The translations under genes were made by a program, and so were the position numbers. Source: Azospirillum brasilense (GTDB taxonomy: Bacteria; Pseudomonadota; Alphaproteobacteria; Azospirillales; Azospirillaceae). Taken from it: DNA of 64,000 nt. The DNA lies in assembly GCF_003349955.1 (NCBI RefSeq), contig NZ_QLKQ01000013.1:38567-102566 (forward strand), read 5' to 3'. The notes under the pieces are model-generated. The model saw only the letters and a program-made list of their open reading frames with translations. It was not told the origin of the DNA and ran no database searches. Positions 42,753-51,169 of the stretch are shown here, in pieces (positions within the stretch are counted from its first letter, which is position 1; each line of letters opens with the position of its first letter).

Positions 42753-43904
42753 TCAGGGGCGCCGCAGCCGGGCGGGCGCCAGATCCTCCGCACGCACACC
42801 GAGCGCCGCGACCTCCGGCGGCAGGCCCCGTCCGGTCGCCAGCGCCGCGGCGGTGCGGCCCATGGCCGGCGCCGTCTGAATGCCATAGCCGCCCTGGCCG
42901 GCCAGCCAGAAGAAGCCGTCCGCGGACTCGTCGTAGCCCACCACCATCACCTTGTCGGCGACGAAACTGCGCAGGCCCGCCCATTTGTGCGTGATGCGTC
43001 GAACGGAGAAGCGGACCGCCTGTTCCATGCGGTCGATGGCGACGGCGATGTCCATCTCCTCCGGTTGCACGTCGCAGGGCTCCACCGGCGTCTCGTCGGC
43101 GGGGGAAAGCAGCAGCCGGCCCGATTCCGGCTTCATGTAGAACTGTTCGTCCACATCGATGGTCATCGGCCAGCCGGCGAGCCCAGCCGCGTCCGCCGAA
43201 TCCGTGAACACCGGATCGAAGGTGATGGCGGTGCGCCGCTTCGGCACCAGCCCGACGGAGCGTACCCCGGCCATTCCCGCCAGACCGTCGGCCCAGGCGC
43301 CCGCGGCGTTGACCAGCACCGGGGCGGCGAAGATGCCCGCCGGGGTGGTGGCGACCCACAGCCCGTCGCGCCGCTCCAGCGCCGTCACCCCGGCGTCGGT
43401 CACCAGCCGCCCGCCGCGCGCCTTCAGCCCGCGCAGGTAGCCGCCGTGGATGGCGTGGACGTCCATGTCCATCGCCTCCGGCTCCCACACCGCGCCGTCC
43501 ACGTAGTCGGGGTTCAGGAAGGGCGCGCGGGCGAGGGTCTGGGCGCGGTCGAGGCGCTCGACGGTCGGGGTCAGCCGGCGGCCTTCGGTGAAGTCGCGGT
43601 CCAGAGCGGCGGTCTGGTCGCTCCGCCCGATCAGCAGGACGCCGCGCGGCGTGAGAAGCGGGTGCTCCGAAAAGCCCTGCGGCGGGTTGGTGTAGAAATC
43701 CCAGCTCGCCACGGTCAGCGCGCGGACCACCGGATGCCCGTAGGTCTGGGTGTAGAGCGCCGCCGAGCGGCCGGTGGAGTGGTAGCCGGGCTGGCTCTCG
43801 CGCTCCAGCACGATGACGCCGCCGTGCGCCGCCAGCTCATAGGCCGCCGAGGCGCCGGCCATGCCGCCGCCGACGATCAGGAAATCCACCCGTTCCACGT
43901 CCAC
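42753..43904 (-). CDS. dauA: FAD-dependent D-arginine dehydrogenase (DauA-like)
   Basis: 383 residues of the DAO/DadA family. The N-terminal FAD motif is DFLIVGGGMAGASAAYELAA. Several long stretches closely match my memory of P. aeruginosa DauA, namely VVLEREAQPGYHSTGRSAA (here VIVLERESQPGYHSTGRSAA), LVNAAGAW, WAGLRSFVAD, and GFFW followed by QGGYGIQT. The enzyme oxidatively deaminates D-arginine and other D-amino acids to 2-oxo acids in the cytoplasm, passing electrons to the respiratory chain. No dauB partner lies beside it. The substrate range is inferred from similarity, but the DauA-type assignment is good. Confidence 0.85.
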   Translation of the reverse strand: MDVERVDFLIVGGGMAGASAAYELAAHGGVIVLERESQPGYHSTGRSAALYTQTYGHPVVRALTVASWDFYTNPPQGFSEHPLLTPRGVLLIGRSDQTAALDRDFTEGRRLTPTVERLDRAQTLARAPFLNPDYVDGAVWEPEAMDMDVHAIHGGYLRGLKARGGRLVTDAGVTALERRDGLWVATTPAGIFAAPVLVNAAGAWADGLAGMAGVRSVGLVPKRRTAITFDPVFTDSADAAGLAGWPMTIDVDEQFYMKPESGRLLLSPADETPVEPCDVQPEEMDIAVAIDRMEQAVRFSVRRITHKWAGLRSFVADKVMVVGYDESADGFFWLAGQGGYGIQTAPAMGRTAAALATGRGLPPEVAALGVRAEDLAPARLRRP

Positions 43905-43968
43905 TTCTCCCTTGCCGGTGCCCCTTGCCGGTGCCTGTACCGGCCCCAGGGTGATCGCATTTAAAATT

Positions 43969-44085
43969 CCCTCTCCCCTCTGGGGAGAGGGTTAGGGTGA
44001 GAGGGTTGCGCTTGTGCCGAACGCACCGCCACGCGCAACCCCCTCACCGGCCCTGCGGGCCACCCTCTCCCCGGAGGGGAGAGGG
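43969..44085. repeat. REP-like composite palindromic element
   Basis: A 117-base element starting with CCCTCTCCCC and ending with GGGGAGAGGG, containing a GGGTTGCG/CGCAACCC inverted pair around a central loop and two end hairpins (43969-43991 and 44063-44085). The end hairpin is nearly identical to the one at 17568-17590. It fills the space between the minus-strand dauA-like gene and the end of smc, where it may act as a terminator and as a repeated extragenic palindrome. Confidence 0.8.
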
Positions 44086-44202
44086 CTATAAAGGTCAAAT
44101 GCGATTGCCTTGGTGCCGGCCCGATGGGCCGACCCGCATCTTAGGCGTTGGGAAAAGCCGAATGAAGCCGTGAAAGCGGCATGGCTGAGGCAACGGAGCC
44201 CG

Positions 44203-47200
44203 TCAGGCCGCCCCGCGCAGTTCCTCGGCCTTCTGGAGGTCCACGCTGACCAGCTGCGACACGCCCCGTTCCACCATGGTCACGCCGAACAGCCGGTCAA
44301 CCCGGGCCATGGTCAGTCGATGATGGGTGATGATGAGGAAGCGGGTGCTGCCCTCCCGCGCGATGTCCTCCACCAGATCGCAGAAGCGCCCGACGTTGGC
44401 CTCGTCGAGCGGAGCGTCCACCTCGTCCAGCACGCAGATCGGGGCGGGGTTGGAGCGGAAGACGGCGAACAGCAGCGACAGCGCGGTCAGGGCCTGCTCG
44501 CCGCCGGACAGCAGCGACAGCACCTGAAGCTTCTTGCCCGGCGGGCTGGCGTAGATCTCCAGCCCGGCCTGCAGCGGATCCTCGGCGTTGACCAGCTCCA
44601 GATGCGCCTTGCCGCCGCCGAACAGGCGGATGAACAGCTCCTGGAAATTGCGGTTCACCGTGTCGAAGGAGGCGACCAGACGCTCCCGCGCCTCGCGGTT
44701 CAGGCTGGCGATGCCCTGGCGCAGGCGGGCGATGGCGCTGACCAGATCCTCGCGCTCGGTTTGCAGCGTGCCGATCTGCGTTTCGAGTTCGGCGGCCTCG
44801 ATCTCGGCGCGCAGGTTGACCGGCCCCATGTTCTCGCGCTCGCGGGTCAGCTTGTCGAGACGCGATTCCACGACCGTCACGTCGGGCATCGCCTCGTCGG
44901 GGGACAGGTCGGCGGCGGCGCGGGCCTGCTCGGGGCGGCAGTTCAGCCGCTCGGCGATGCGCTCGGTCAGGGTCTGGCCGTTCTGCACCGCGGCGGAGAC
45001 GGCGGCCTCGGCGTGGGCGCGGGCCTCTCGGGCGTCGGCCAGACCGGATTCGGCCTGCTTCAGCAGCTTCTCGGTCTCGGCCAGCCGGTTCTCCGCTTCG
45101 GCCAGGGCGTCGGCGGCGCGCTTGCGGGCGCGCTCGGCCTCGCTGATCCGGCCGAGCAAGGCCTGCCGGTCGGCCTCGATCGCCGCCGGGCGGCTTTGCA
45201 ATTGGGCGAGGTCGGTTTCGGCGGCGGCGGCGCGCTCCCTCAACTCGGCCACGCGCCCGCCCGCTCCGGCGGAGCGGGTGCCCCAGGAGGCGACGTCCTG
45301 CTGGATGGCGGCCAAGCGCTGGCGGCGGGACTGCGCCTCGCGGGTCAGGCGGTCCAGCGCGTTCTGCTTCTCGGCGAGGACGGCGCGGTGCTCGGCGAGG
45401 GTGGCGCGGCGGTCGTTGACGGCGTCGCGGCCTTCGCGCGGGTCGGGCAGGGCGTCCAGCAACTCCCGCGCCTCCTCCAGGGCGGCCTCGGCCTCCTGCC
45501 GGTCGGTCTCCAGCCGCGCGATGCCATCGACCAGCGCCGCCAGCTTCGAGGCGGCGGCGTCGGCCTCGCGGGCCAGCTTGGCGTGGCGGTCGCGGGCGGC
45601 GGTCACCCCGGCGAAGGCCTCGCGCACCGCGTCGCGGGCGCGCCGGTCGGCCTGGGCGGCCTCCTCGACGGCGCGCTTCGCTTCGTCCAGGGCGTCGCGG
45701 GCGACCTCCAGCCGCTCGTCGGCGAGGTCCAGCTCGCCGCGCAGCTCGTTCAGGCGGTTGCGCTGCTTCAGGCGGACGGCGGCGGCGGTCGGCGCGCCGG
45801 CCTGCACGGTCAGCCCGTCCCAGCGCCACGCCCCGCCGTCGCGGCTGACCAGGGTCTGGCCGGGGGCGAGGCCGGCGGCCAGGGCGGCACCCGCCGCGTC
45901 GTCGACCACCACGCCAATGTGCGACAGGGCGCGGGCGGCGGCCTGCGGTCCCTGGACGCGGTCGGCCAGCGGCTCGGCCCCGGCGGGCAGGGGGGCGGCG
46001 TCGGTGTAGGGCGGCAGGGGGCGCCAGTGGACCGGGGCGGCCTCGTCCAGCGGGGCGGTCAGCGCGTCGCCCAGCGCCGCCGCCAGGGCGCCCTCGTAGC
46101 CGGGGGCGACGGTGACCGCGTCGACCAGCGGCGGGAACAGGTCGCCCGCCCCGGCGGAGAGCAGCTCGGCCAGCGCCTTTTCCTCCGCCTTCAGCTTGGC
46201 GCGGGCGGATTCGGCGGTTTGCAGGGCTTCGCGGGCGCGGGCCTGGGCGGGTTCGGCGTCGGTCTTGGCGCGCTCGGCCCGCTCGGCGGCCTCGCGGGCG
46301 TCCTCCAGCCGCTGTTCGGCCAGCTCGACCGCCAGCTCGGACTCGGCCACGTCGGCGCGGGCGGCGATCTCGCGCTCCAGCGCGTCGCGCTGCGTCTGCT
46401 GTTCGGTGAGGCGCCGGACGAGCCCGGAGGCCCGTGTTTCGAAATCAGCGACCTGCCGCTGGGTGGCGGCGCGGCGGGCCTCGTCGGCGGCGGTCTGCTC
46501 GGTCAGGCGGGTCAGCTCGCGGTCGAGCGCGTCCACCGCCTCCCGCGCGGCGGCCAGCGCCTCGCGCGCGGCCTCCTCCAGCATCTCCTCGTCGGCCTGG
46601 GCTTCCAGCAGGCGGTCGCGTTCGGCCTCCAGCCGGGCCAGGGCGTCGCCGGCGTCGGCGGCCAGTGCCTCCTCGCGGCCGAGGTCGCCGGCGATCTGCT
46701 GCAGGCGGGAGAGCAGGGCGCGCTGCTGCTCGGCGACCCGCTTCTCCTCGGCGTCGAGCTGTTCCTTGGCGATGACCAGCCGTTGCAGGCCGGCGGCGGC
46801 CGCCGCTTCGGCCTGACGCTTTTCCGGCAGCCCGGCGGCGTCATCGGTGCGGCGGGTGGTCAACTGGGTGACCGCCAGCATCAGCTCCCGCACCGCGCCC
46901 TCGGCCTTGGCGAAGGCGCCGCGGGCGCGCGCCAGCTCGCCTTCATGGGCGATCCAGCGCAGGTGCCAGAGCACGGCCTCCGCCTTGCGGATCTGTTCGG
47001 AGAGGTTGCGGTAGCGGGCGGCCTGCCGCGCCTGCTTCTTCAGGCTCTGAAGCTGGGTGTCCATGGCCCCGATCACGTCGTCGAGGCGCATGAGGTTGGC
47101 TTCGGCCGCCTTCAGCCGCAGCTCCGCCTCGTGCCGGCGGGAGTGCAGGCCGGTGATGCCCGCCGCTTCCTCCAGCAGCATGCGGCGGTCCTGCGGCTTG

Positions 47201-47664
47201 GCGTTGATGATCTGGCCGACCTTGCCCTGGCTGACCAGCGCCGGGGACGCGGCGCCCGAGGCGTTGTCGGCGAAGAGGAGCTGGACGTCGCGGGCGCGCA
47301 CCAGCTTGCCGTTGATGCGGTAGTCGGAGCCGTTGCCCCGTTCGATCCGCCGCGTCACCTCCAGCTCGTCGTGCTCGTTGAAGCCGGCGGGGGCGGTGCG
47401 CGTGCGGTTGTCGATGAGGAGGGCGACCTCGCCGAGATTGCGCGCCGGACGATTGGCCGTGCCGCCGAAGATGACGTCGTCCATGTCGTCGCCGCGCATG
47501 CGCTTGGCGGAGGTTTCCCCCATCACCCAGCGCAGCGCCTCCACCAGATTCGACTTGCCGCAGCCGTTGGGGCCGACGATGCCGGTCATGCCCGGCTCGA
47601 TCACCAGATCGGTGGCGTCGACGAACGACTTGAAGCCGGACAGGCGGAGGCGCGTGAAGTGCAC
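44203..47664 (-). CDS. smc: Chromosome segregation protein SMC
   Basis: 1153 residues. The N-terminal head has Walker A GPNGCGKSN (31-39) and LRWVMGE. A long coiled coil with a central hinge (about 520-650) and a second coil follow. The C-terminal head holds the ABC signature LLSGGEQALTALSLLFAVFR and Walker B ICVLDEVDAPLDEANVGRF. SMC compacts and segregates chromosomes with ScpA/ScpB. The gene is followed by a REP-like element and preceded by the DsbA-like gene 25 bases upstream on the same strand. Very GC-rich coiled-coil coding explains the long antisense open frames. Confidence 0.97.
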   Translation of the reverse strand: MHFTRLRLSGFKSFVDATDLVIEPGMTGIVGPNGCGKSNLVEALRWVMGETSAKRMRGDDMDDVIFGGTANRPARNLGEVALLIDNRTRTAPAGFNEHDELEVTRRIERGNGSDYRINGKLVRARDVQLLFADNASGAASPALVSQGKVGQIINAKPQDRRMLLEEAAGITGLHSRRHEAELRLKAAEANLMRLDDVIGAMDTQLQSLKKQARQAARYRNLSEQIRKAEAVLWHLRWIAHEGELARARGAFAKAEGAVRELMLAVTQLTTRRTDDAAGLPEKRQAEAAAAAGLQRLVIAKEQLDAEEKRVAEQQRALLSRLQQIAGDLGREEALAADAGDALARLEAERDRLLEAQADEEMLEEAAREALAAAREAVDALDRELTRLTEQTAADEARRAATQRQVADFETRASGLVRRLTEQQTQRDALEREIAARADVAESELAVELAEQRLEDAREAAERAERAKTDAEPAQARAREALQTAESARAKLKAEEKALAELLSAGAGDLFPPLVDAVTVAPGYEGALAAALGDALTAPLDEAAPVHWRPLPPYTDAAPLPAGAEPLADRVQGPQAAARALSHIGVVVDDAAGAALAAGLAPGQTLVSRDGGAWRWDGLTVQAGAPTAAAVRLKQRNRLNELRGELDLADERLEVARDALDEAKRAVEEAAQADRRARDAVREAFAGVTAARDRHAKLAREADAAASKLAALVDGIARLETDRQEAEAALEEARELLDALPDPREGRDAVNDRRATLAEHRAVLAEKQNALDRLTREAQSRRQRLAAIQQDVASWGTRSAGAGGRVAELRERAAAAETDLAQLQSRPAAIEADRQALLGRISEAERARKRAADALAEAENRLAETEKLLKQAESGLADAREARAHAEAAVSAAVQNGQTLTERIAERLNCRPEQARAAADLSPDEAMPDVTVVESRLDKLTRERENMGPVNLRAEIEAAELETQIGTLQTEREDLVSAIARLRQGIASLNREARERLVASFDTVNRNFQELFIRLFGGGKAHLELVNAEDPLQAGLEIYASPPGKKLQVLSLLSGGEQALTALSLLFAVFRSNPAPICVLDEVDAPLDEANVGRFCDLVEDIAREGSTRFLIITHHRLTMARVDRLFGVTMVERGVSQLVSVDLQKAEELRGAA

Positions 47665-47689
47665 GGGATCGAAGCCTTCTGCCCGGTCC

Positions 47690-48370
47690 TTACTTCACCA
47701 GCTTGTCGATGGCCGCGGCGAAGGTCTCGAAGGACTGCGCGCCGCTGATGGTGGCCGCGCCCTCGTTGAGGACGAAGGTCGGGGTGGCCTCCACCTTGTA
47801 CTTGTCCTGGCCGACCAGCCGGCTCTGCAGGATGCCGTCGGCCAGCGCCTGGTTGGCCATGCAGGCGTTGATGACCTGCTCGCTCATGCCGGCGAGCTTG
47901 CCGTACTGGGCCAGCGCCTTGACCGGGTCGGCGGCGCGGCTCCACTGGCCCTGGCTCTTGAACAGCACGTCGAGCAGCGGGTAGTAGCGCTCCGCCGGGG
48001 CGCAGCGGGCCAGCATGGAGGCGCGCAGCGCCGCCTGATCGAAGGGGAAGTCGCGGAAGATCAGCTTGGCCTTGCCGGTGTCGATGTAGGCTTCCTTGAT
48101 CTTCGGCAGCGTCTCGGTGTGGAAGGCGGCGCAGTGCGGGCAGGTCATCGACGAATAGTCGAGGATCGTCACCGGCGCGTTGGGGTTGCCGAGCACCCGG
48201 TCCGCCAGCAGATCGGCGGTCGAGGGCGCCGAAGCCTGCGCCATTTGCACGGGCGGCTGCACCGGCAGAGTCTGCCCGTTCGACGGCCGGGAGCCGGCGA
48301 CGGCGAGCCCGATGATCAGCGTCATGCCGACCGCGATCAGAGCAACGATGCCCAAAAGGTTGCGGTTCAC
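47690..48370 (-). CDS. DsbA-family thiol-disulphide oxidoreductase
   Basis: 226 residues. Membrane anchor or uncleaved signal at residues 4-26, a Pro/Gln-rich linker, then a thioredoxin-like domain with the active site C77-P-H-C80 (SSMTCPHCAAFH) and the cis-proline loop VEATPTFVL. The FRDFPFDQAALRASMLARCA region is typical of the DsbA/BdbD group. It is likely a periplasmic oxidase of protein disulphides, anchored to the inner membrane. The gene lies between smc and the DUF721 gene, an arrangement I recall as common in alphaproteobacteria. Confidence 0.92.
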   Translation of the reverse strand: MNRNLLGIVALIAVGMTLIIGLAVAGSRPSNGQTLPVQPPVQMAQASAPSTADLLADRVLGNPNAPVTILDYSSMTCPHCAAFHTETLPKIKEAYIDTGKAKLIFRDFPFDQAALRASMLARCAPAERYYPLLDVLFKSQGQWSRAADPVKALAQYGKLAGMSEQVINACMANQALADGILQSRLVGQDKYKVEATPTFVLNEGAATISGAQSFETFAAAIDKLVK

Positions 48371-48479
48371 TTTGGCCTCATCCCTACCAGATGTTGATGG
48401 TATAATCGAAACTCCCCTTTTGCGGCAAGAGTATGGCCCAGCCCGAGCCGGCTCCCGCCCCAGGGGTATGGCGCAATGC

Positions 48480-48959
48480 TCAGCGGCGTCGCGGCGCCGG
48501 ACGCGGGCGGGCCAGCAGCGACCGCCCGAAGCGCTCCAGCGTGGCCCGCAATTCCTCGTCCTCCACCGTCGCGGCGGTGGTCATCACCGACAGCTCCTCG
48601 TCCATGGTCAGGTCGCGCGGGCGCGCCACCGGCTTCTGGACGGTCAGCGGGGCGGCGTGGATCAGCTTGATCTTGGCCACCGCGCGGTAGCCGAAGAAGC
48701 TGTTGATCCGCTCGACGATCTGCGGTTCCAGATGCTGAAGCTCCAGCGCGATGGCGCCCATGGCGCGGATGTGCAGGACGGCGTCCTCCCGCTTGCCGCG
48801 GGGAAAGCTCAGCTTGTCGGGGGCGGTGCGCAGGCTCAACTGGTGGCCGACGATGGACGGCCAGTCGTTGATGAGCGAGCCGAAGGCCAGCCCGCGCTTG
48901 CCCAGCGCCTTGCCGGCCACCTCGGGGACGGTCTGGCCGATACGCCGCGGTCCGTTCAT
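48480..48959 (-). CDS. DUF721 protein, DciA-like
   Basis: 159 residues. The DUF721 domain (about 5-100) includes VAGKALGKRGLAFGSLINDW, the family-like SIVGHQLSLRTAPDKLSFPR, LHIRAMGAIALELQHLEPQI and RINSFFGYRAVAKIKLIHAA. The C-terminus is a variable helix and basic tail. DUF721 proteins (DciA) load or activate the replicative helicase DnaB in bacteria that lack DnaC. It is divergent from mutY and upstream of the DsbA-like gene. Confidence 0.85.
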   Translation of the reverse strand: MNGPRRIGQTVPEVAGKALGKRGLAFGSLINDWPSIVGHQLSLRTAPDKLSFPRGKREDAVLHIRAMGAIALELQHLEPQIVERINSFFGYRAVAKIKLIHAAPLTVQKPVARPRDLTMDEELSVMTTAATVEDEELRATLERFGRSLLARPRPAPRRR

Positions 48960-49115
48960 GTCAAGGCTTCCTGGTCGGGGCTTCCTGGTGATCGTCCGCG
49001 CACCCTAGCGCAAGCGGACGGGACTTCGCCAGCGCCCCCGCGGGTGCCCCTTTCTCGGCAGGCCTTTCTTGGCGGCCCTTTATCGGAGTCCGGGTTCGCC
49101 CTATGTCTTGCCGCC

Positions 49116-50198
49116 ATGACGACGCCTCTCCACACCGCCTCCAAGCACGCCCCCAGCGACGCCGCCCCCCGGCTGCTCTCCTGGTACGATCACAACCGCC
49201 GCGACCTGCCCTGGCGCGCCAAGCCGGGGGAGGTCGCCGACCCCTACCGGGTCTGGCTGTCGGAGATCATGCTGCAGCAGACCACGGTGCCCGCCGCCGC
49301 ACCCTATTTCCGCGCTTTCACCGAACGCTGGCCGACGGTGCGCGACCTCGCGGCGGCGCCGCTGGACGACGTGCTGGTGGCCTGGGCCGGGCTCGGCTAC
49401 TACGCGCGGGCGCGCAACCTGCACAAATGCGCTCAGGTGGTGGCGACGGAGCGGGCGGGGCGCTTTCCCGACAAGGAGGTGGCTCTGCTGGAGTTGCCGG
49501 GCATCGGCGCCTACACCGCGGCGGCGATCACCGCCATCGCCTTCGGCCACAAGGCGACGGTGGTGGACGGCAACGTGGAGCGGGTGGTCTCCCGCGTGTT
49601 CGCCGTCGAGGAGCCGCTTCCCGGCGTGAAGCCCAAGCTGCGCGCTCTGGCTGCCATCCTGACGCCGGACGAACGGCCCGGCGACTACGCCCAGGCGATG
49701 ATGGACCTCGGCGCCACGGTCTGCACGCCGCGCAAGCCCAAATGCATGCTCTGTCCCTGGTCGGACTGGTGCGCCGCCCGCGCCGCCGGCATCCAGGAGC
49801 AGCTTCCCCGCAAGGCCGCCAAGGCGGACAAGCCGACCCGGCGCGGCGTCGCCTTCTGGCTGCTGAATCCGGAGGGCGCCGTGCTGCTGCGCCGCCGGGC
49901 GGAGGAGGGATTGCTGGGCGGCATGACTGAGGTGCCCTCCACCCCCTGGGCCGGGCACGCGCCGACCGATGCCGAGATCGCGGCGGCGGCCCCGCTGGAT
50001 CGCTCCTGGCGCCGGCTGCCGGGCGTGGTCCGCCATACTTTCAGCCATTTTCACCTCGACCTTGAGGTCGTCGCGGCCAAGGCCGGCGACAACTGGCGGA
50101 TGGCCGAGGGGCTGTGGGTTCCGGTGGACCGGCTGGGCGGGCAGGCTCTTCCCTCCGTCATGATGAAAGTCGTGCGTCACGCCCTGGCTCACGCATAG
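49116..50198 (+). CDS. mutY: A/G-specific adenine glycosylase MutY
   Basis: 360 residues from the ATG at 49116; the longer open frame upstream is spurious. The glycosylase domain has catalytic Glu50 (LSEIMLQQTTVP), the helix-hairpin-helix LPGIGAYTAAAI (128-139) and Asp151 in VVDGNVERV. The iron-sulphur cluster ligands follow as C203-x6-C210-x2-C213-x5-C219. A NUDIX-like C-terminal domain (from about 240) recognises 8-oxoguanine, ending in VVRHTFSHFHLDLEV. It removes adenine opposite 8-oxoG. It is divergent from the DUF721 gene. Confidence 0.96.
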   Translation: MTTPLHTASKHAPSDAAPRLLSWYDHNRRDLPWRAKPGEVADPYRVWLSEIMLQQTTVPAAAPYFRAFTERWPTVRDLAAAPLDDVLVAWAGLGYYARARNLHKCAQVVATERAGRFPDKEVALLELPGIGAYTAAAITAIAFGHKATVVDGNVERVVSRVFAVEEPLPGVKPKLRALAAILTPDERPGDYAQAMMDLGATVCTPRKPKCMLCPWSDWCAARAAGIQEQLPRKAAKADKPTRRGVAFWLLNPEGAVLLRRRAEEGLLGGMTEVPSTPWAGHAPTDAEIAAAAPLDRSWRRLPGVVRHTFSHFHLDLEVVAAKAGDNWRMAEGLWVPVDRLGGQALPSVMMKVVRHALAHA

Positions 50199-50249
50199 AC
50201 GGGGCGCACGCGTAAACGGCACTCGAAAACGGACGATGGACGGAGCGAG

Positions 50250-51011
50250 ATGAGGCGGCGGACGATCCTGGCCCTGCCGGCCTTCCTGGCCGGCGCGTGG
50301 CTTGCCGGGCCCCTGCGGGCGGAGCCGCCTCAGCGGGCGGAGGCCAAGGCAAAGAAGGGGCCGGCGCCCGCCGGGCGTCGCGTCGCCCTGGAACTCGTTC
50401 TGGCGGTGGACGGGTCGGCGTCGATCACCGATGGGGATCTGGAGTTCCAGTTGCAGGGCCATGCCGCGGCCTTCCGCGATCCGGACGTCCGCGACGCGGT
50501 GACCGCGGGGGGCGTGGCGGCGACCCTGGTGGTCTTTTCCGGCCCGCACAGCCTGCGTGTCCTGGTGCCCTGGACTCCGCTGACCAACGCGGAGGAGGTG
50601 GCCGCCTTCGCGGCCCGGATCGACAAGGCGCCGCGCGGTTTCCAGGGCGACTCCACGGCGCTGGGCAGCGCCATCGAGGAATCGGCAAAGCTGTTCGCCG
50701 GCAACGGATTCGACGCCGGGCGCAAGGTCATCGACATCGTGTCGAACGGTTTCTCCAACAGCGGCCCCGACCCCGCGGGAGTCCGCGACCGGGTCGAGCG
50801 GCAGGGGATCACCATCAACGCCCTGGCCATCCTCGACGAGTTTCCCTGGCTGGAAGAGTATTACCAGGAGAATGTGGTCGGCGGCATGAATGGCTTCGTA
50901 AAGACGGCGATGGACCGCAGCAGTTTCGTCGAAGCGCTCCGGCAAAAGCTCATCCAGGAAATCGCCGCTCTTCCGGCGTCGCGCTCGATTATCACAGCGG
51001 CTAACTTCTGA
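50250..51011 (+). CDS. DUF1194 (von Willebrand A-like) exported protein
   Basis: 253 residues with a twin-arginine-like N-terminus (MRRRTILALPAFLAGAWLAG, cleavage near RA-E). The DUF1194 domain is a von Willebrand A-like fold with the MIDAS start LAVDGSASITDGDLE and RKVIDIVSNGFSNSGPDPAG. GITINALAILDEFPWLEEYYQENVVGG follows. Members of this family are periplasmic or surface proteins of unknown role. It lies 51 bases after mutY on the same strand and is followed by a sensor kinase gene. Confidence 0.9.
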   Translation: MRRRTILALPAFLAGAWLAGPLRAEPPQRAEAKAKKGPAPAGRRVALELVLAVDGSASITDGDLEFQLQGHAAAFRDPDVRDAVTAGGVAATLVVFSGPHSLRVLVPWTPLTNAEEVAAFAARIDKAPRGFQGDSTALGSAIEESAKLFAGNGFDAGRKVIDIVSNGFSNSGPDPAGVRDRVERQGITINALAILDEFPWLEEYYQENVVGGMNGFVKTAMDRSSFVEALRQKLIQEIAALPASRSIITAANF

Positions 51012-51169
51012 GCGACGGGCGCGCAGTCTCTTAGAATTTCGGAAAATCGTCTGGAGGATCGAGTCGGATCGGGTTACCTTACCCTTGCGTGCGGAACATT
51101 TGGATTGCGCATCTCCTGGTATGTTTCCGGGCGGGTGCCGCGCCGTGGCTGGTGCGCTGGAACGGTGGA

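Noticed and set aside
43969..44085. CRISPR array
   Set aside because: The repeats are a single palindromic element with no regular spacers and no cas genes in the window.
44110..47748. A 1212-codon plus-strand frame opposite smc
   Set aside because: Leu/Gly/Gln-rich shadow of the SMC coiled coil; no domain and no ribosome site.
48180..49115. A 312-codon N-terminal extension of mutY
   Set aside because: It runs antisense through the dsbA-like and DUF721 genes; MutY homology begins just after the ATG at 49116.
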